In this document: one piece after another, positions 6,678-13,635 of the stretch | Position numbering within the stretch: position 1 is the stretch's first letter | Layout: each line of letters opens with the position of its first letter | NCBI GenBank assembly: GCA_958436995.1 | Contig: CAUBMI010000033.1 | Location: 1 to 23,508, forward strand | DNA from: an uncultured Collinsella sp. | Lineage (GTDB): Bacteria > Actinomycetota > Coriobacteriia > Coriobacteriales > Coriobacteriaceae | DNA length: 23,508 bases | Direction of reading: 5' to 3' | Translations under genes and position numbers: made by a program | The notes under the pieces: generated by a model | The model's database searches: none | What the model was told of the DNA's origin: nothing | Seen by the model: the letters and a program-made list of their open reading frames with translations, nothing else

Positions 6678-8261
6678 ATGTCTGATCGTTTGACGGTCCT
6701 GACGTCTAAGAGCGTCTTTACCGGTACGGGGGACCTGCCGTTTGAAGGTTTCGTAGCGGTCCGTGGCAATCGAATTGAGGCTGTTGGCACCAAGTGTGAG
6801 GTAGCTTCGTATTTGACCCAGGCGGACGAGGTAGTTGACCTGGGCGACCGCACTGTCATGCCTGGCCTGATCGATGTGCATACCTTCTATACAGGTTGGG
6901 CGCTGCGGACGTTGGGGTCTGATCTGTCCGGCATCGCCGATGCCAAAGAGGCTGTGTCGCTCTTGCGTGCATGGAAAGAAGATCATCCGGATTGCGCGGC
7001 GGCTTTTGGCCACAACCTACCCGAAACGTTGGCATCGGATGTCGAGAACGCAAATACGGCAGCTGTGTTTGACGATTGTTTTGGCGATATCCCCGTCGTC
7101 TGCTTTACGCCGGGAGCGGAGACCTGCGTTCTCAATGCTGCTGTCAGTGCGCGATACGGCTTTACACCCCAGGCGTGCTATGCCGAGAAGATCTGGCGCA
7201 TGATGAGCGATTTCCTCGCGCTGCCCGAGGTACGTGCCGGGTATTCGGACTACATGAGCATGCTTAACGAGCGCGGCGTTACCGCCATCAAGGAGATGGC
7301 GTTTGATGACTACTACGGCTTTGCCGACGAAATGGCTCGCCGTGAGGAATCTGGTGAGCTGACGGTTCGCGTCTCTATGATGTCGCAGCCGGTGGGTGCC
7401 GGTGCAAATCTGGCATATGCCCGCGAGGCACGAGAGCGCTTCCGGGGATCGTTCGTTCGCTTTTCCGGCTTCAACCGTATGACCGATCGCGGCGTATGGG
7501 CGGGGCTTGCCGAGATGATTGACCCCTATGAGGACACGGCCGATGCGGGCGCTGCCGGCAAGACGGTTGTCGAGGAGCCCGAATGGGATCTGATTGAGAA
7601 CGAGCTGCGTGCAATTGATGCTGACGGCTTCCGATATTCCTTGCATTGCCAGGGCGATGGCGCCGTTCGTCGCACCGTGGCGCTCTATGCCTCGCTGCCT
7701 CGAGACGAGCATGGACGGATGCTTCGCCGCCATGCGATTACCGATCTCGAGAACTCTGACCCGACCGATCTTGTCGAGTTTGGCAAGTTAGGTGGAATTT
7801 GCGAGGTCTATCCGCAGATTCTGACGCTGGACCGGCGCGAGGATTGCCTGTCGATGATGCGTCGACAAATTGGCGAGACACGACTTTTGCACAGCTGGAA
7901 TCGCCGCGGCATGGAGGATTCCGGATGCACGGTGTGCTGTGGTACGGATTTGCCGCTGCTGATTCCGAGCCTGGGCGAGTCAATCTACAGTGCGTGCGGC
8001 GGATACTTCGACGACGGACTGCCCGTGAATGAGACCAACGTGCTGACGCTTGTCGAGCTCTTGCGCGCTTGGACTGCCGGGGGCGCGTACGATCTGATGC
8101 GCGAAGACGAGCTGGGTACGCTCGAGGTCGGCAAGCTTGCCGATATCTGCGTGCTCGATCGGGATGTGTTTGACCTCGATTATCGCGACGCACGCGATCT
8201 TGCGGTTGATATGACGATGTCGGACGGACAAATCGTGTTCGATCGAAATAAGGAGGCATAA
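6678..8261 (+). CDS. YtcJ-like amidohydrolase (Amidohydro_3 type) with altered HxH motif
   Basis: A 527-residue metal-dependent hydrolase of the amidohydrolase superfamily. An N-terminal beta-sandwich part is followed by a TIM barrel, and the C-terminus returns to the sandwich (LGTLEVGKLADICVLDRD, typical of the family). Likely metal or active-site residues are His68 in GLIDVHTFY, His323 in SLHCQGDGA, His352 in RRHAITDLENSDP and Asp424 in GTDLP. The usual HxH reads His68-Thr-Phe70, so the second histidine is missing. I cannot assign the bridging lysine with certainty. The gene is 9 bases after the carrier stop and 1 base before the next start, so it is firmly in the operon. It may hydrolyse an amide or peptide bond to release the glycated amino acid. 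ATG 6678 is preferred over GTG 6669 because of AGGTGG at 6667-6672. Confidence 0.85.
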   Translation: MSDRLTVLTSKSVFTGTGDLPFEGFVAVRGNRIEAVGTKCEVASYLTQADEVVDLGDRTVMPGLIDVHTFYTGWALRTLGSDLSGIADAKEAVSLLRAWKEDHPDCAAAFGHNLPETLASDVENANTAAVFDDCFGDIPVVCFTPGAETCVLNAAVSARYGFTPQACYAEKIWRMMSDFLALPEVRAGYSDYMSMLNERGVTAIKEMAFDDYYGFADEMARREESGELTVRVSMMSQPVGAGANLAYAREARERFRGSFVRFSGFNRMTDRGVWAGLAEMIDPYEDTADAGAAGKTVVEEPEWDLIENELRAIDADGFRYSLHCQGDGAVRRTVALYASLPRDEHGRMLRRHAITDLENSDPTDLVEFGKLGGICEVYPQILTLDRREDCLSMMRRQIGETRLLHSWNRRGMEDSGCTVCCGTDLPLLIPSLGESIYSACGGYFDDGLPVNETNVLTLVELLRAWTAGGAYDLMREDELGTLEVGKLADICVLDRDVFDLDYRDARDLAVDMTMSDGQIVFDRNKEA

Positions 8262-8262
8262 G

Positions 8263-9114
8263 ATGTCTGAATCCAAACCGACGCTGCGCCGCGAGCAGAT
8301 TGCGGGCATGAATATCCACTACATCATGTGGTCGCTCGATTACTTCCTTGATGTGCAGCAGCGTTTGGGCTTTGAGTCCATTGAGCTGTGGTGCGCAGAG
8401 CCGCATGTGACGCTCGACCACACGGGCTACTTTGAGGCTGAGGTCCTGGCGAAAAAGGCTGCAGATCGTGGGCTTAGGTATCGTACTCTGTGCCCCGAGA
8501 ACGTTGTCTATCCTTGGCAGTACTGCGCACGCAAACCGCTGCATGAACAGCGCAGCCTGGCGTACTTTAAGCACGGCATTGAGCTTGCCGAGGTACTTGG
8601 GTGCGACCGTATGTCCGTCAACTCGGGCTGGGGCGACTGGGACGAGGACCGCGAGGAAGCCTGGAAGCGCAGCCGCGAGCACTTGTCCATTCTGGCGGAG
8701 TATGCCGGCGAGCACGGTCTGGTGCTTACGATGGAAAGCCTGCGTCCCGAGGAGAGCAACCTTGTGACGACGGTTTCCGATGCGAAGCGCATGATTGACG
8801 AGGTCGCGAGCCCGTACTTACAGCCCATGGTTGATACAACCGCGATGGGCGTTGCTGGAGAGACGCTCGAGGACTGGTTTGCCACCTTTGGTGATGGGGC
8901 AATTCACGAGATGCACTTTATCGACGGTGACCCGTATGGCCATCTGGTGTGGGGCGATGGCAAGCACGATATGGACGCCTTCGTTGCCACACTCAACGCC
9001 CATGGTTTCGACGGCATGCTGGGCCAGGAGATCACGGACGGTCGTTACTACGATGACCCGGCGGCGGCAGATGCCAAGAACATGGCCGCATTCGAGAAAT
9101 ATCTGATTGACTAA
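8263..9114 (+). CDS. Sugar phosphate isomerase/epimerase family protein, FrlC-like
   Basis: A 283-residue TIM-barrel protein of the xylose isomerase-like (AP endonuclease family 2) superfamily. It resembles E. coli FrlC, which interconverts psicoselysine and fructoselysine. Matching landmarks are GFESIELWCAEPHV near the N-terminus, RTLCPENVVYPWQ, LTMESLRPEESNLVTTVSDA, LQPMVDTTAMGV, MHFIDGDPYGHLVWGDGKHD and LGQEITDGRYY. The conserved Glu, Asp, His and Glu in these segments are the usual metal ligands of the fold. AAGGAGG at 8250-8256 serves the ATG at 8263, one base after the previous stop, which implies translational coupling. In the pathway it would feed C3-epimers of the Amadori product into the kinase/deglycase route. 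The exact epimer substrate is inferred from operon context. Confidence 0.88.
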   Translation: MSESKPTLRREQIAGMNIHYIMWSLDYFLDVQQRLGFESIELWCAEPHVTLDHTGYFEAEVLAKKAADRGLRYRTLCPENVVYPWQYCARKPLHEQRSLAYFKHGIELAEVLGCDRMSVNSGWGDWDEDREEAWKRSREHLSILAEYAGEHGLVLTMESLRPEESNLVTTVSDAKRMIDEVASPYLQPMVDTTAMGVAGETLEDWFATFGDGAIHEMHFIDGDPYGHLVWGDGKHDMDAFVATLNAHGFDGMLGQEITDGRYYDDPAAADAKNMAAFEKYLID

Positions 9115-9120
9115 AACAAC

Positions 9121-9160
9121 TATCGGCCACGCAACCAACGTCATTGATTGCGGCCAAACA
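9121..9160 (+). other. Intercistronic hairpin between frlC-like and frlB-like genes
   Basis: GGCC and GCAA-CAA segments at 9125-9138 can pair with TTGATTGCGGCC at 9144-9155, with a small bulge and one mismatch. There is no T-run and the next gene follows closely, so it could be an mRNA processing or stabilising element and not a terminator. Confidence 0.35.
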
Positions 9161-9175
9161 AGAAAGGAACTGGAT

Positions 9176-10144
9176 ATGAACGCACACGATCTGATCAAAG
9201 AGGCAATTGCCGAGAAGGGCAAGTTCGACAGCGTCTACTGGATTGCTTGCGGCGGCTCCATGATCGATTTGATCCCGGCTCATGAGCTTCTGCAGCGCGA
9301 GGCAACCACCTTCACTTCGTATATCTATACGGCTCGCGAGTTCGATATCATGCGTCCGCGTCGTCTGGGCGAGAAGTCCCTGGTCATCGCTTGTAGCCAT
9401 AGTGGCAACACTCCCGAGGTCGTCGAGGGCTGTGAGATTGCCCTTGCTGCCGGCGCTACGGTGATCGCCCAGACCGACAACGCTGGATCTAAGATCGACT
9501 CCGGCAAGTGGACCACGTGGGTCTACCCGTGGGGCGAGGGCGTGCCGCAGGCCGAGGTCCCCGCTGGCATTTCGCTGTCGCTTGCGGCCGAGCTGCTCGA
9601 TCAGCAGGAGGGCTACGCCGATCTTGCCGATATGTATGCCGGTATCGCCGAGATGGATAAGATTCTTCCCCCGGCACGTGAGAAGGTAAATGCCGAGCTG
9701 GGCGATCGCTTTGCCAAGCTTTGTCAGGAGCACGAGTTCTTCTATATTCTGGGCAGTGGTCCCAACTTTAGCCAGACCTACGGTTTCGCTATCTGCTCTC
9801 TTATGGAGATGCAGTGGCAGCACTGCAGCTACATCCACTCTGCCGAGTACTTCCACGGCCCCTTCGAGGCTACTCAGGATGGCGTTTTTTACTTCCTGCA
9901 GATGGGCTCCAGCGAGTGCCGTGCTATGGACGAGCGCGCCCTGGCGTTCCTTAAGACGCATACCGATACGCTGATGGTGCTCGATGCCAAGGAGTACGGT
10001 ATGGAAGCCGTGCCGGCGAGCGTCCGTGCCTATCTGGACCCGGTGCTGTTCTACGCCATGAACTGCGAGCTGCGTGCTGCACGCGGCAAGGTGTTTGATC
10101 ACGATCCCGATTTCCGTCGCTATATGGGCGTCGTCGAGTACTAG
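9176..10144 (+). CDS. frlB: SIS-domain sugar-amine deglycase, FrlB/FraB-like
   Basis: A 322-residue cytosolic enzyme with two SIS (sugar isomerase) domains. FrlB and FraB split the 6-phosphorylated Amadori product into glucose 6-phosphate and the free amino acid. The first SIS domain shows ACGGS (24-28) and SHSGNTPE (74-81), the phosphate-binding loops. The second starts at LGSGPNFSQTYGFA (about 192-205). Glu211 and His227 lie 16 residues apart within the segment ending in FHGPF, the same spacing as the catalytic Glu214/His230 pair described for Salmonella FraB. This supports deglycase activity over the glutamine-dependent GlmS type, and no glutaminase domain is present. The ATG at 9176 has AAAGGA at 9163-9168; the earlier frame from 9107 overlaps the frlC stop and lacks a site. 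Fructoselysine versus another glycated amino acid is not decided by sequence. Confidence 0.92.
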   Translation: MNAHDLIKEAIAEKGKFDSVYWIACGGSMIDLIPAHELLQREATTFTSYIYTAREFDIMRPRRLGEKSLVIACSHSGNTPEVVEGCEIALAAGATVIAQTDNAGSKIDSGKWTTWVYPWGEGVPQAEVPAGISLSLAAELLDQQEGYADLADMYAGIAEMDKILPPAREKVNAELGDRFAKLCQEHEFFYILGSGPNFSQTYGFAICSLMEMQWQHCSYIHSAEYFHGPFEATQDGVFYFLQMGSSECRAMDERALAFLKTHTDTLMVLDAKEYGMEAVPASVRAYLDPVLFYAMNCELRAARGKVFDHDPDFRRYMGVVEY

Positions 10145-10158
10145 AAGGGACAAAGGCC

Positions 10159-11022
10159 ATGGCATTTAACGTTAACGCGCTCGGATTTGGCGACAACGTC
10201 GTCGATCGCTACGAGCATATCCACACCATGTATCCTGGCGGTAACGCGGTTAACTTCGCCGTTTATGCCAAGAAATGCGGTGCCGCACGCTCTGCATACA
10301 TGGGCATTTTTGGCAATGATGCCGCTGCCGAGCATGTCATTGCAAGCCTCGAGGATGAGGGTATCGAGCTTGACAAGTGCGAGCAGATGATTGGCGAGAA
10401 CGGAGCGGCTCGCGTGACCGTCGTTGACGGTGACCGTGTCTTCCTTGGCTCCAACGAGGGCGGTATCCGTGGCGATGCGCGCTATGTCCTCGATCGCTTT
10501 GACCTTGCGTACATGAAGCAGTTCGATGTGGTTCATTCGGGCAACTATTGCTTTACCGAGCGCGAGCTGCCCAAGTTGAAGGCTGCGGGCGTCACGGTCT
10601 CTTTTGACTTTTCGGACGACTCTACCGACGAGTACTACGAGCAGATTGCGCCCTACGTCGATTTCGCTTTCTTTAGTGCGGCGGATGCCGCGAGTGAGGA
10701 CGAGATCCGCGAGCGTCTGGCATGGGTGAAGGGCTTGGGTCCGCGTTTTGTGTCGGCTACGGCGGGCGCCGAGGGCTGCATTGCTTACGACGGCGAGCGT
10801 TATTACCGCCAGCTGGCTAAACCGGTAACGGACATGAAGGACACCATGGGGGCGGGCGACTCGTTCCTTACCTCGTTTTTGATGTGCTATCTCGATTCCG
10901 CCAAGCGTGGTGAAGATGGCGCCGAGGCCATCGAGCGCGCGCTCGACTTTGCTGCCGGGTTTGCCTCGACCGTGTGCGGCATGGAAGGTTCTTGGGGCCA
11001 CGGAGCACCAATCGTCGAATAG
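10159..11022 (+). CDS. frlD: PfkB family sugar kinase, FrlD-like
   Basis: A 287-residue ribokinase-fold kinase that would phosphorylate the sugar part of the Amadori product at C6 using ATP, the step before FrlB. The N-terminus GFGDNVVDRYEH and GGNAVNFAVYAKK resembles E. coli FrlD more than general PfkB kinases. The middle carries SFDFSDDSTDEYYEQIAPYV, and the C-terminal signature DTMGAGDSF contains the catalytic Asp and anion hole. It is the last gene of the operon, 14 bases after the deglycase, with AGAAGGGA at 10143-10150 as ribosome binding site, and a strong terminator follows. About 25 residues are added relative to the E. coli enzyme, mostly near the C-terminus. Confidence 0.92.
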   Translation: MAFNVNALGFGDNVVDRYEHIHTMYPGGNAVNFAVYAKKCGAARSAYMGIFGNDAAAEHVIASLEDEGIELDKCEQMIGENGAARVTVVDGDRVFLGSNEGGIRGDARYVLDRFDLAYMKQFDVVHSGNYCFTERELPKLKAAGVTVSFDFSDDSTDEYYEQIAPYVDFAFFSAADAASEDEIRERLAWVKGLGPRFVSATAGAEGCIAYDGERYYRQLAKPVTDMKDTMGAGDSFLTSFLMCYLDSAKRGEDGAEAIERALDFAAGFASTVCGMEGSWGHGAPIVE

Positions 11023-11028
11023 CCGAGC

Positions 11029-11062
11029 GGTCCCGGGGAGGTGCAGGCGCCTCCTCGGGACC
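11029..11062 (+). terminator. Terminator of the Amadori-product operon
   Basis: A 16-base GC-rich stem (11029-11044 with 11047-11062) containing two G-U pairs, starting 6 bases after the kinase stop. There is no T-run immediately after it, because a 31-bp repeat begins two bases later. Confidence 0.75.
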
Positions 11063-11063
11063 C

Positions 11064-11296
11064 GGTGTGCAAAAAATGCCAAATATGAGTACTGTGACTA
11101 ATTTAGTCGCAGCAAAATCAACCCCTTCAGACGTGATTTGAGCGTCTGGAGGGGTTTAAGATTTGCGAAAACGCAGGATGAATGACTGTAAAAGCTTTAA
11201 TTAGCGGACAATCGAAGATTATTCTGGCGGTTGGAAAGTTAAAAGAAATGTATCCATTCCGGTAGCAGTACTCATATTTGGCATTTTTTGCACACC
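11064..11296. mobile_element. MITE-like element with perfect 31-bp terminal inverted repeats
   Basis: Bases 11064-11094 and 11266-11296 are exact reverse complements over all 31 positions, and the match stops abruptly on both sides. They enclose 171 bases without a convincing gene. Inside are a short palindrome (GACTAATTTAGTC at 11096-11108) and a 14-bp hairpin followed by TTT (11120-11158). The unit fills the gap between two convergent genes, ending 5 bases from the tatD stop. Perfect long terminal repeats around a short non-coding centre are the hallmark of a non-autonomous transposable element. No target duplication is obvious, and no transposase is present to mobilise it. An alternative is a paired structural or regulatory repeat. 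Confidence 0.55.
11120..11158 (+). terminator. Hairpin inside the inverted-repeat element
   Basis: AACCCCTTCAGACG (11120-11133) pairs with 11143-11156 with one mismatch across a 9-base loop and is followed by T residues. On the minus strand it is preceded by A/T-rich sequence, so it could end transcription of the convergent tatD as well. Confidence 0.65.
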
Positions 11297-11301
11297 AGGG
11301 G

Positions 11302-12084
11302 TTAGCGAAGGTCAAAAACAGAGCGCGCATTTGTTAAAACTATCGACTCGATGCGCTTTGCGTTGCAGTTTTTGAGCGAGGTGATGCGTTCTGAGGTCCT
11401 TGTGAGCGACCTGATGAGCGACTGCGTGCTTGTTTCTGTGTTTGGCTCGGCCGGCGCATCGGTCTCGAGCAGTAGGCGGTCGAGTGGAATCTGTCGTGCG
11501 TATTCGCGACCGCGCTTGGTCGCGAGCATGCGTTCGTTGACGGAAAAATAGCAGCCCGCATTACGCGCGCGGGTGAGTTCGTCCGAAGTGCCGCTAAACC
11601 AGTGAAAGATGATAGCGGGGGAGTCGGGGTTTGGGATGAGTAGTCCATGCGATTCGAGGACGTCCAGTACGGCTCCTGCCGAACGAACGGCGTGAATTGA
11701 TATCACGCGCCCGGTAAGAGGATGCTGCACGAGCGCATCGCAGAGCCGGTTAAGTGCCTGTATTTGTAGCGGCTCACTTCCAGCAAAGCGCGCGGAAAAG
11801 TCGAGTCCGACTTCGCCGATGTAGCGTTCTTGGGCAGCAACTTCGCAAAGCAGATTGACTTCGGCAAAACCGCAGTGGCCATCGGCGAGCCACCAGGGGT
11901 GAAGCCCAACGCCGGCGATGATGCCCGGGTGGCGACGAGCGCGCTCGTTTGCGGCCGAAAAGTCGCGTGGATCGACGCCGCAATCAAATAGACCCAAGCC
12001 CAGCGCCGTTGCCTCATCGGCAACGGCGTCCGGGTGGGCCATTAAATCAAGATGGCAGTGTGCATCAAATAACCGGGGCTCCAT
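11302..12084 (-). CDS. TatD family hydrolase
   Basis: A 260-residue TIM-barrel metal hydrolase of the TatD/YcfH family, whose members are metal-dependent DNases or hydrolases with broad housekeeping roles. Visible ligands are His9 and His11 in FDAHCHLDL, the Glu in RYIGEVGLDFS (about 92), His in VISIHAVRS, His in IIFHWFSGT and the Asp in LLLETDAPAE. The spacing is normal and the family length (about 260) is complete. It lies 14 bases downstream of tcdA on the same strand, so the two are probably one transcript. TatD-family identity is clear, but which paralogue and which substrate are not. Confidence 0.92.
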   Translation of the reverse strand: MEPRLFDAHCHLDLMAHPDAVADEATALGLGLFDCGVDPRDFSAANERARRHPGIIAGVGLHPWWLADGHCGFAEVNLLCEVAAQERYIGEVGLDFSARFAGSEPLQIQALNRLCDALVQHPLTGRVISIHAVRSAGAVLDVLESHGLLIPNPDSPAIIFHWFSGTSDELTRARNAGCYFSVNERMLATKRGREYARQIPLDRLLLETDAPAEPNTETSTQSLIRSLTRTSERITSLKNCNAKRIESIVLTNARSVFDLR

Positions 12085-12098
12085 CTCGGTGCGCTCCG

Positions 12099-12896
12099 CT
12101 AGTCTAGGCGCTGGCCATCGGCGCGCACGCGCTCGATGCCGCGACCGCTGATCTGGCGGATAACCTCGCCGGCGATCATCTGACCCATGATGGGCGGCAT
12201 AAAGCTGGCGGTTCCCAGCTCGGTGCGCTCGTGGATGTTGGAAGGATCGCGGGGCTGTGTCTTAACCGATTCCTCGCAGCTAAACAGTACATGCAGGCTC
12301 TTGATTCCGCGCTTCTTGCATTCTTTGCGCATGATGCGGCTCATGGGGTCACGTACCGTATCGAAAATGTCGGCAAAGCGGAGGCACTCGGGATGGAGCT
12401 TGTTGGCCCCGCCCATGGAGCTAACCAAACGAATGTCGTGGTCCTGAGCATATTTGGCAATGGTGAGCTTGGCCGAGATGGTGTCGATGGCGTCGACGAC
12501 GTAGTCGAGCTTGCCGTCCGTCTGCTCCAAAACGCTCGCGAAGAAATCATCGATGTTGTCGCTCAGCAAGTATTCGGTGCGCTTGATGACGGTGGCGGCG
12601 GGATTGATGTCGTGGATCATGGCCTCCATCACGTCAACCTTGCGCTTGCCGACGGTGCTGTGAAAGGCGATGGCCTGGCGATTGATATTGCTGGGCGCGA
12701 TGATGTCCTTATCCAGAATGACGAAATGACCAATGCCGCCGCGGGCGAGTGCCTCGCAGCAGTTGGAGCCCACGCCTCCGCAGCCGAGCACTAGCACCGT
12801 AGCACCGGCGAGCTTATCGAGTGCCTCGCGGCCCATGATAATCTCGAGCTTGGTGTCGCGTGTCTCGATGGCGGCTGCGGCTGTGGTTTCGGTCAT
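12099..12896 (-). CDS. tcdA: tRNA threonylcarbamoyladenosine dehydratase (TcdA/CsdL)
   Basis: An E1-like ATP-dependent enzyme that cyclises the t6A base at position 37 of ANN-decoding tRNAs. The 265-residue protein has the ThiF/MoeB Rossmann motif VLGCGGVGSNCCEAL (about 36-50), the nucleotide-contacting ILDKD and SNINRQ (60-73), and DAIDTISAKL in mid-protein. The segments SSMGGANKLHPECLRFADI and DPMSRIMRKECKKRGI identify the TcdA branch as opposed to MoeB or ThiF, and there is no rhodanese domain. The start at 12896 is chosen because GGAGGAT lies just upstream on the minus strand; the longer frame from 13046 has no support. Confidence 0.92.
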   Translation of the reverse strand: MTETTAAAAIETRDTKLEIIMGREALDKLAGATVLVLGCGGVGSNCCEALARGGIGHFVILDKDIIAPSNINRQAIAFHSTVGKRKVDVMEAMIHDINPAATVIKRTEYLLSDNIDDFFASVLEQTDGKLDYVVDAIDTISAKLTIAKYAQDHDIRLVSSMGGANKLHPECLRFADIFDTVRDPMSRIMRKECKKRGIKSLHVLFSCEESVKTQPRDPSNIHERTELGTASFMPPIMGQMIAGEVIRQISGRGIERVRADGQRLD

Positions 12897-12939
12897 AGAT
12901 ATCCTCCGATGGGGAGTCGGTCGTGTTTTAGCTATCGCC

Positions 12940-12945
12940 ATTATA
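12940..12945 (-). promoter_or_regulatory. -10 box of the tcdA-tatD promoter
   Basis: Read on the minus strand this is a perfect TATAAT, placing the transcript start about 37 bases before the tcdA start codon. No good -35 box is seen at 17 bases. Confidence 0.5.
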
Positions 12946-13102
12946 GGTATTATTGCGATTCCATTTGAGCCCTTGGGCTTGTTGAAATGGGATCGGGATT
13001 CGCATAAGATTGAAGCAGATGGCACCCGTTGCAGCGGGTTGGCCAACTCCGAAACACGTTTATGGCGTGAGAAGTGGCCGTCTTCGCATTACGCGGGGGC
13101 GG

Positions 13103-13189
13103 CTATTTCATTCGACCTCCAATGTGGATGCCGAGCTCCACAGCCGCGATTACAAGCAACAACAACGTCAGGACATCGTTAATACTCAT
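13103..13189 (-). CDS. 28-residue hydrophobic peptide, possible membrane toxin
   Basis: A very small gene encoding 28 residues: a short polar start (MSIND), one hydrophobic stretch VLTLLLLVIAAVELGI that would span a membrane, and a basic end (GGRMK). GAAGG lies 9 bases before the ATG on the minus strand. The layout resembles holin-like or type I toxin peptides such as TxpA/BsrG and TisB, but I cannot name a family. A candidate SOS box and -10 site lie upstream at 13255-13268 and 13241-13246, which would make it damage-inducible. A conserved short membrane subunit of another system is an alternative. No antisense RNA could be confirmed. Confidence 0.55.
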   Translation of the reverse strand: MSINDVLTLLLLVIAAVELGIHIGGRMK

Positions 13190-13240
13190 AGTCCATTTCC
13201 TTCTTGGGAAGAGGGAGCTGGCCCATCTGCTTCTGGACCC

Positions 13241-13268
13241 ATTGTATCTAAAAACGAACGAATGTTCT
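13241..13268 (-). promoter_or_regulatory. Candidate SOS (LexA) box and promoter of the small peptide
   Basis: CGAACGAATGTTCT at 13255-13268 fits 13 of 14 positions of the Gram-positive LexA/DinR box (CGAACRNRYGTTYC). On the minus strand TACAAT (13246-13241) is a good -10 element, and the box would overlap its -35 region. The predicted transcript starts about 45 bases before the 28-residue gene. Confidence 0.45.
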
Positions 13269-13284
13269 ATACATAACATTGCTA

Positions 13285-13322
13285 TTAGATAATTAGACAA
13301 ACATCTAAACATCAAGTATAGT
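13285..13322 (+). promoter_or_regulatory. Promoter and palindromic operator of sdpR-sdpI
   Basis: TTAGAC (13293-13298) and TATAGT (13317-13322) are 18 bases apart. TTAGAT (13285-13290) and ATCTAA (13303-13308) are inverted copies spanning the -35 box, and TTAGA at 13293-13297 gives a second, tighter pairing with TCTAA. This fits autorepression by the ArsR-type protein encoded just downstream. Confidence 0.55.
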
Positions 13323-13356
13323 GTGCACGTCGCGAGAGATAGCGAGAGGAGGTTCT

Positions 13357-13635
13357 ATGCCGGGAGAAGGTTTTAAGGCGCTGGCTGATCCAACGCGGCG
13401 GCGCATTTTGGAACTGCTGCGCGAGGGCAATTGCACGGCGGGGGAGCTTGCCAAGCATTTCGATATCAGTAAGCCGTCGCTGAGCCATCACTTGGCGACG
13501 CTTAAAAACGCCGGGTTGGTGACCGACGAGCGCCATGGCCAAAACATCGTATACAGCTTAAACACCACCGTCATGCAGGATTTAATTGGCTGGTTTATGG
13601 GTTTAACAAACAATGAAGGTGATAAGGATGAATAA
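13357..13635 (+). CDS. sdpR: ArsR-family autorepressor, SdpR type
   Basis: A 92-residue winged-helix DNA-binding protein. FKALADPTRRRILELLREG opens the fold, AGELAKHFDISKPSLSHHLATLKNAGLV is the helix-turn-helix, and DERHGQNIVYSLN forms the wing. No metal-binding cysteine pair of the ArsR type is present (a single Cys in NCTAGEL), so it belongs to the SdpR-like branch that answers to a membrane partner instead of a metal. GAGAGGAGG at 13344-13352 precedes the ATG. The next gene overlaps it by 8 bases and encodes SdpI, the known partner of SdpR in Bacillus subtilis, where SdpI bound to toxin sequesters the repressor. Confidence 0.92.
   Translation: MPGEGFKALADPTRRRILELLREGNCTAGELAKHFDISKPSLSHHLATLKNAGLVTDERHGQNIVYSLNTTVMQDLIGWFMGLTNNEGDKDE

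Noticed and set aside
5523..7013. Open frame antisense to the carrier and amidohydrolase (496 codons)
   Set aside because: Highly charged His/Asp/Arg-rich shadow product crossing a gene boundary.
7738..8715. Minus-strand frame of 325 codons over the amidohydrolase/epimerase junction
   Set aside because: Antisense to two firmly identified genes and without motifs; an Arg-rich shadow in part.
12950..13100. Structured-looking stretch with an ACCCG/CGGGT hairpin, considered as a small RNA or tRNA
   Set aside because: No cloverleaf, no T-loop consensus and no terminator follow; only one short stem is supported.
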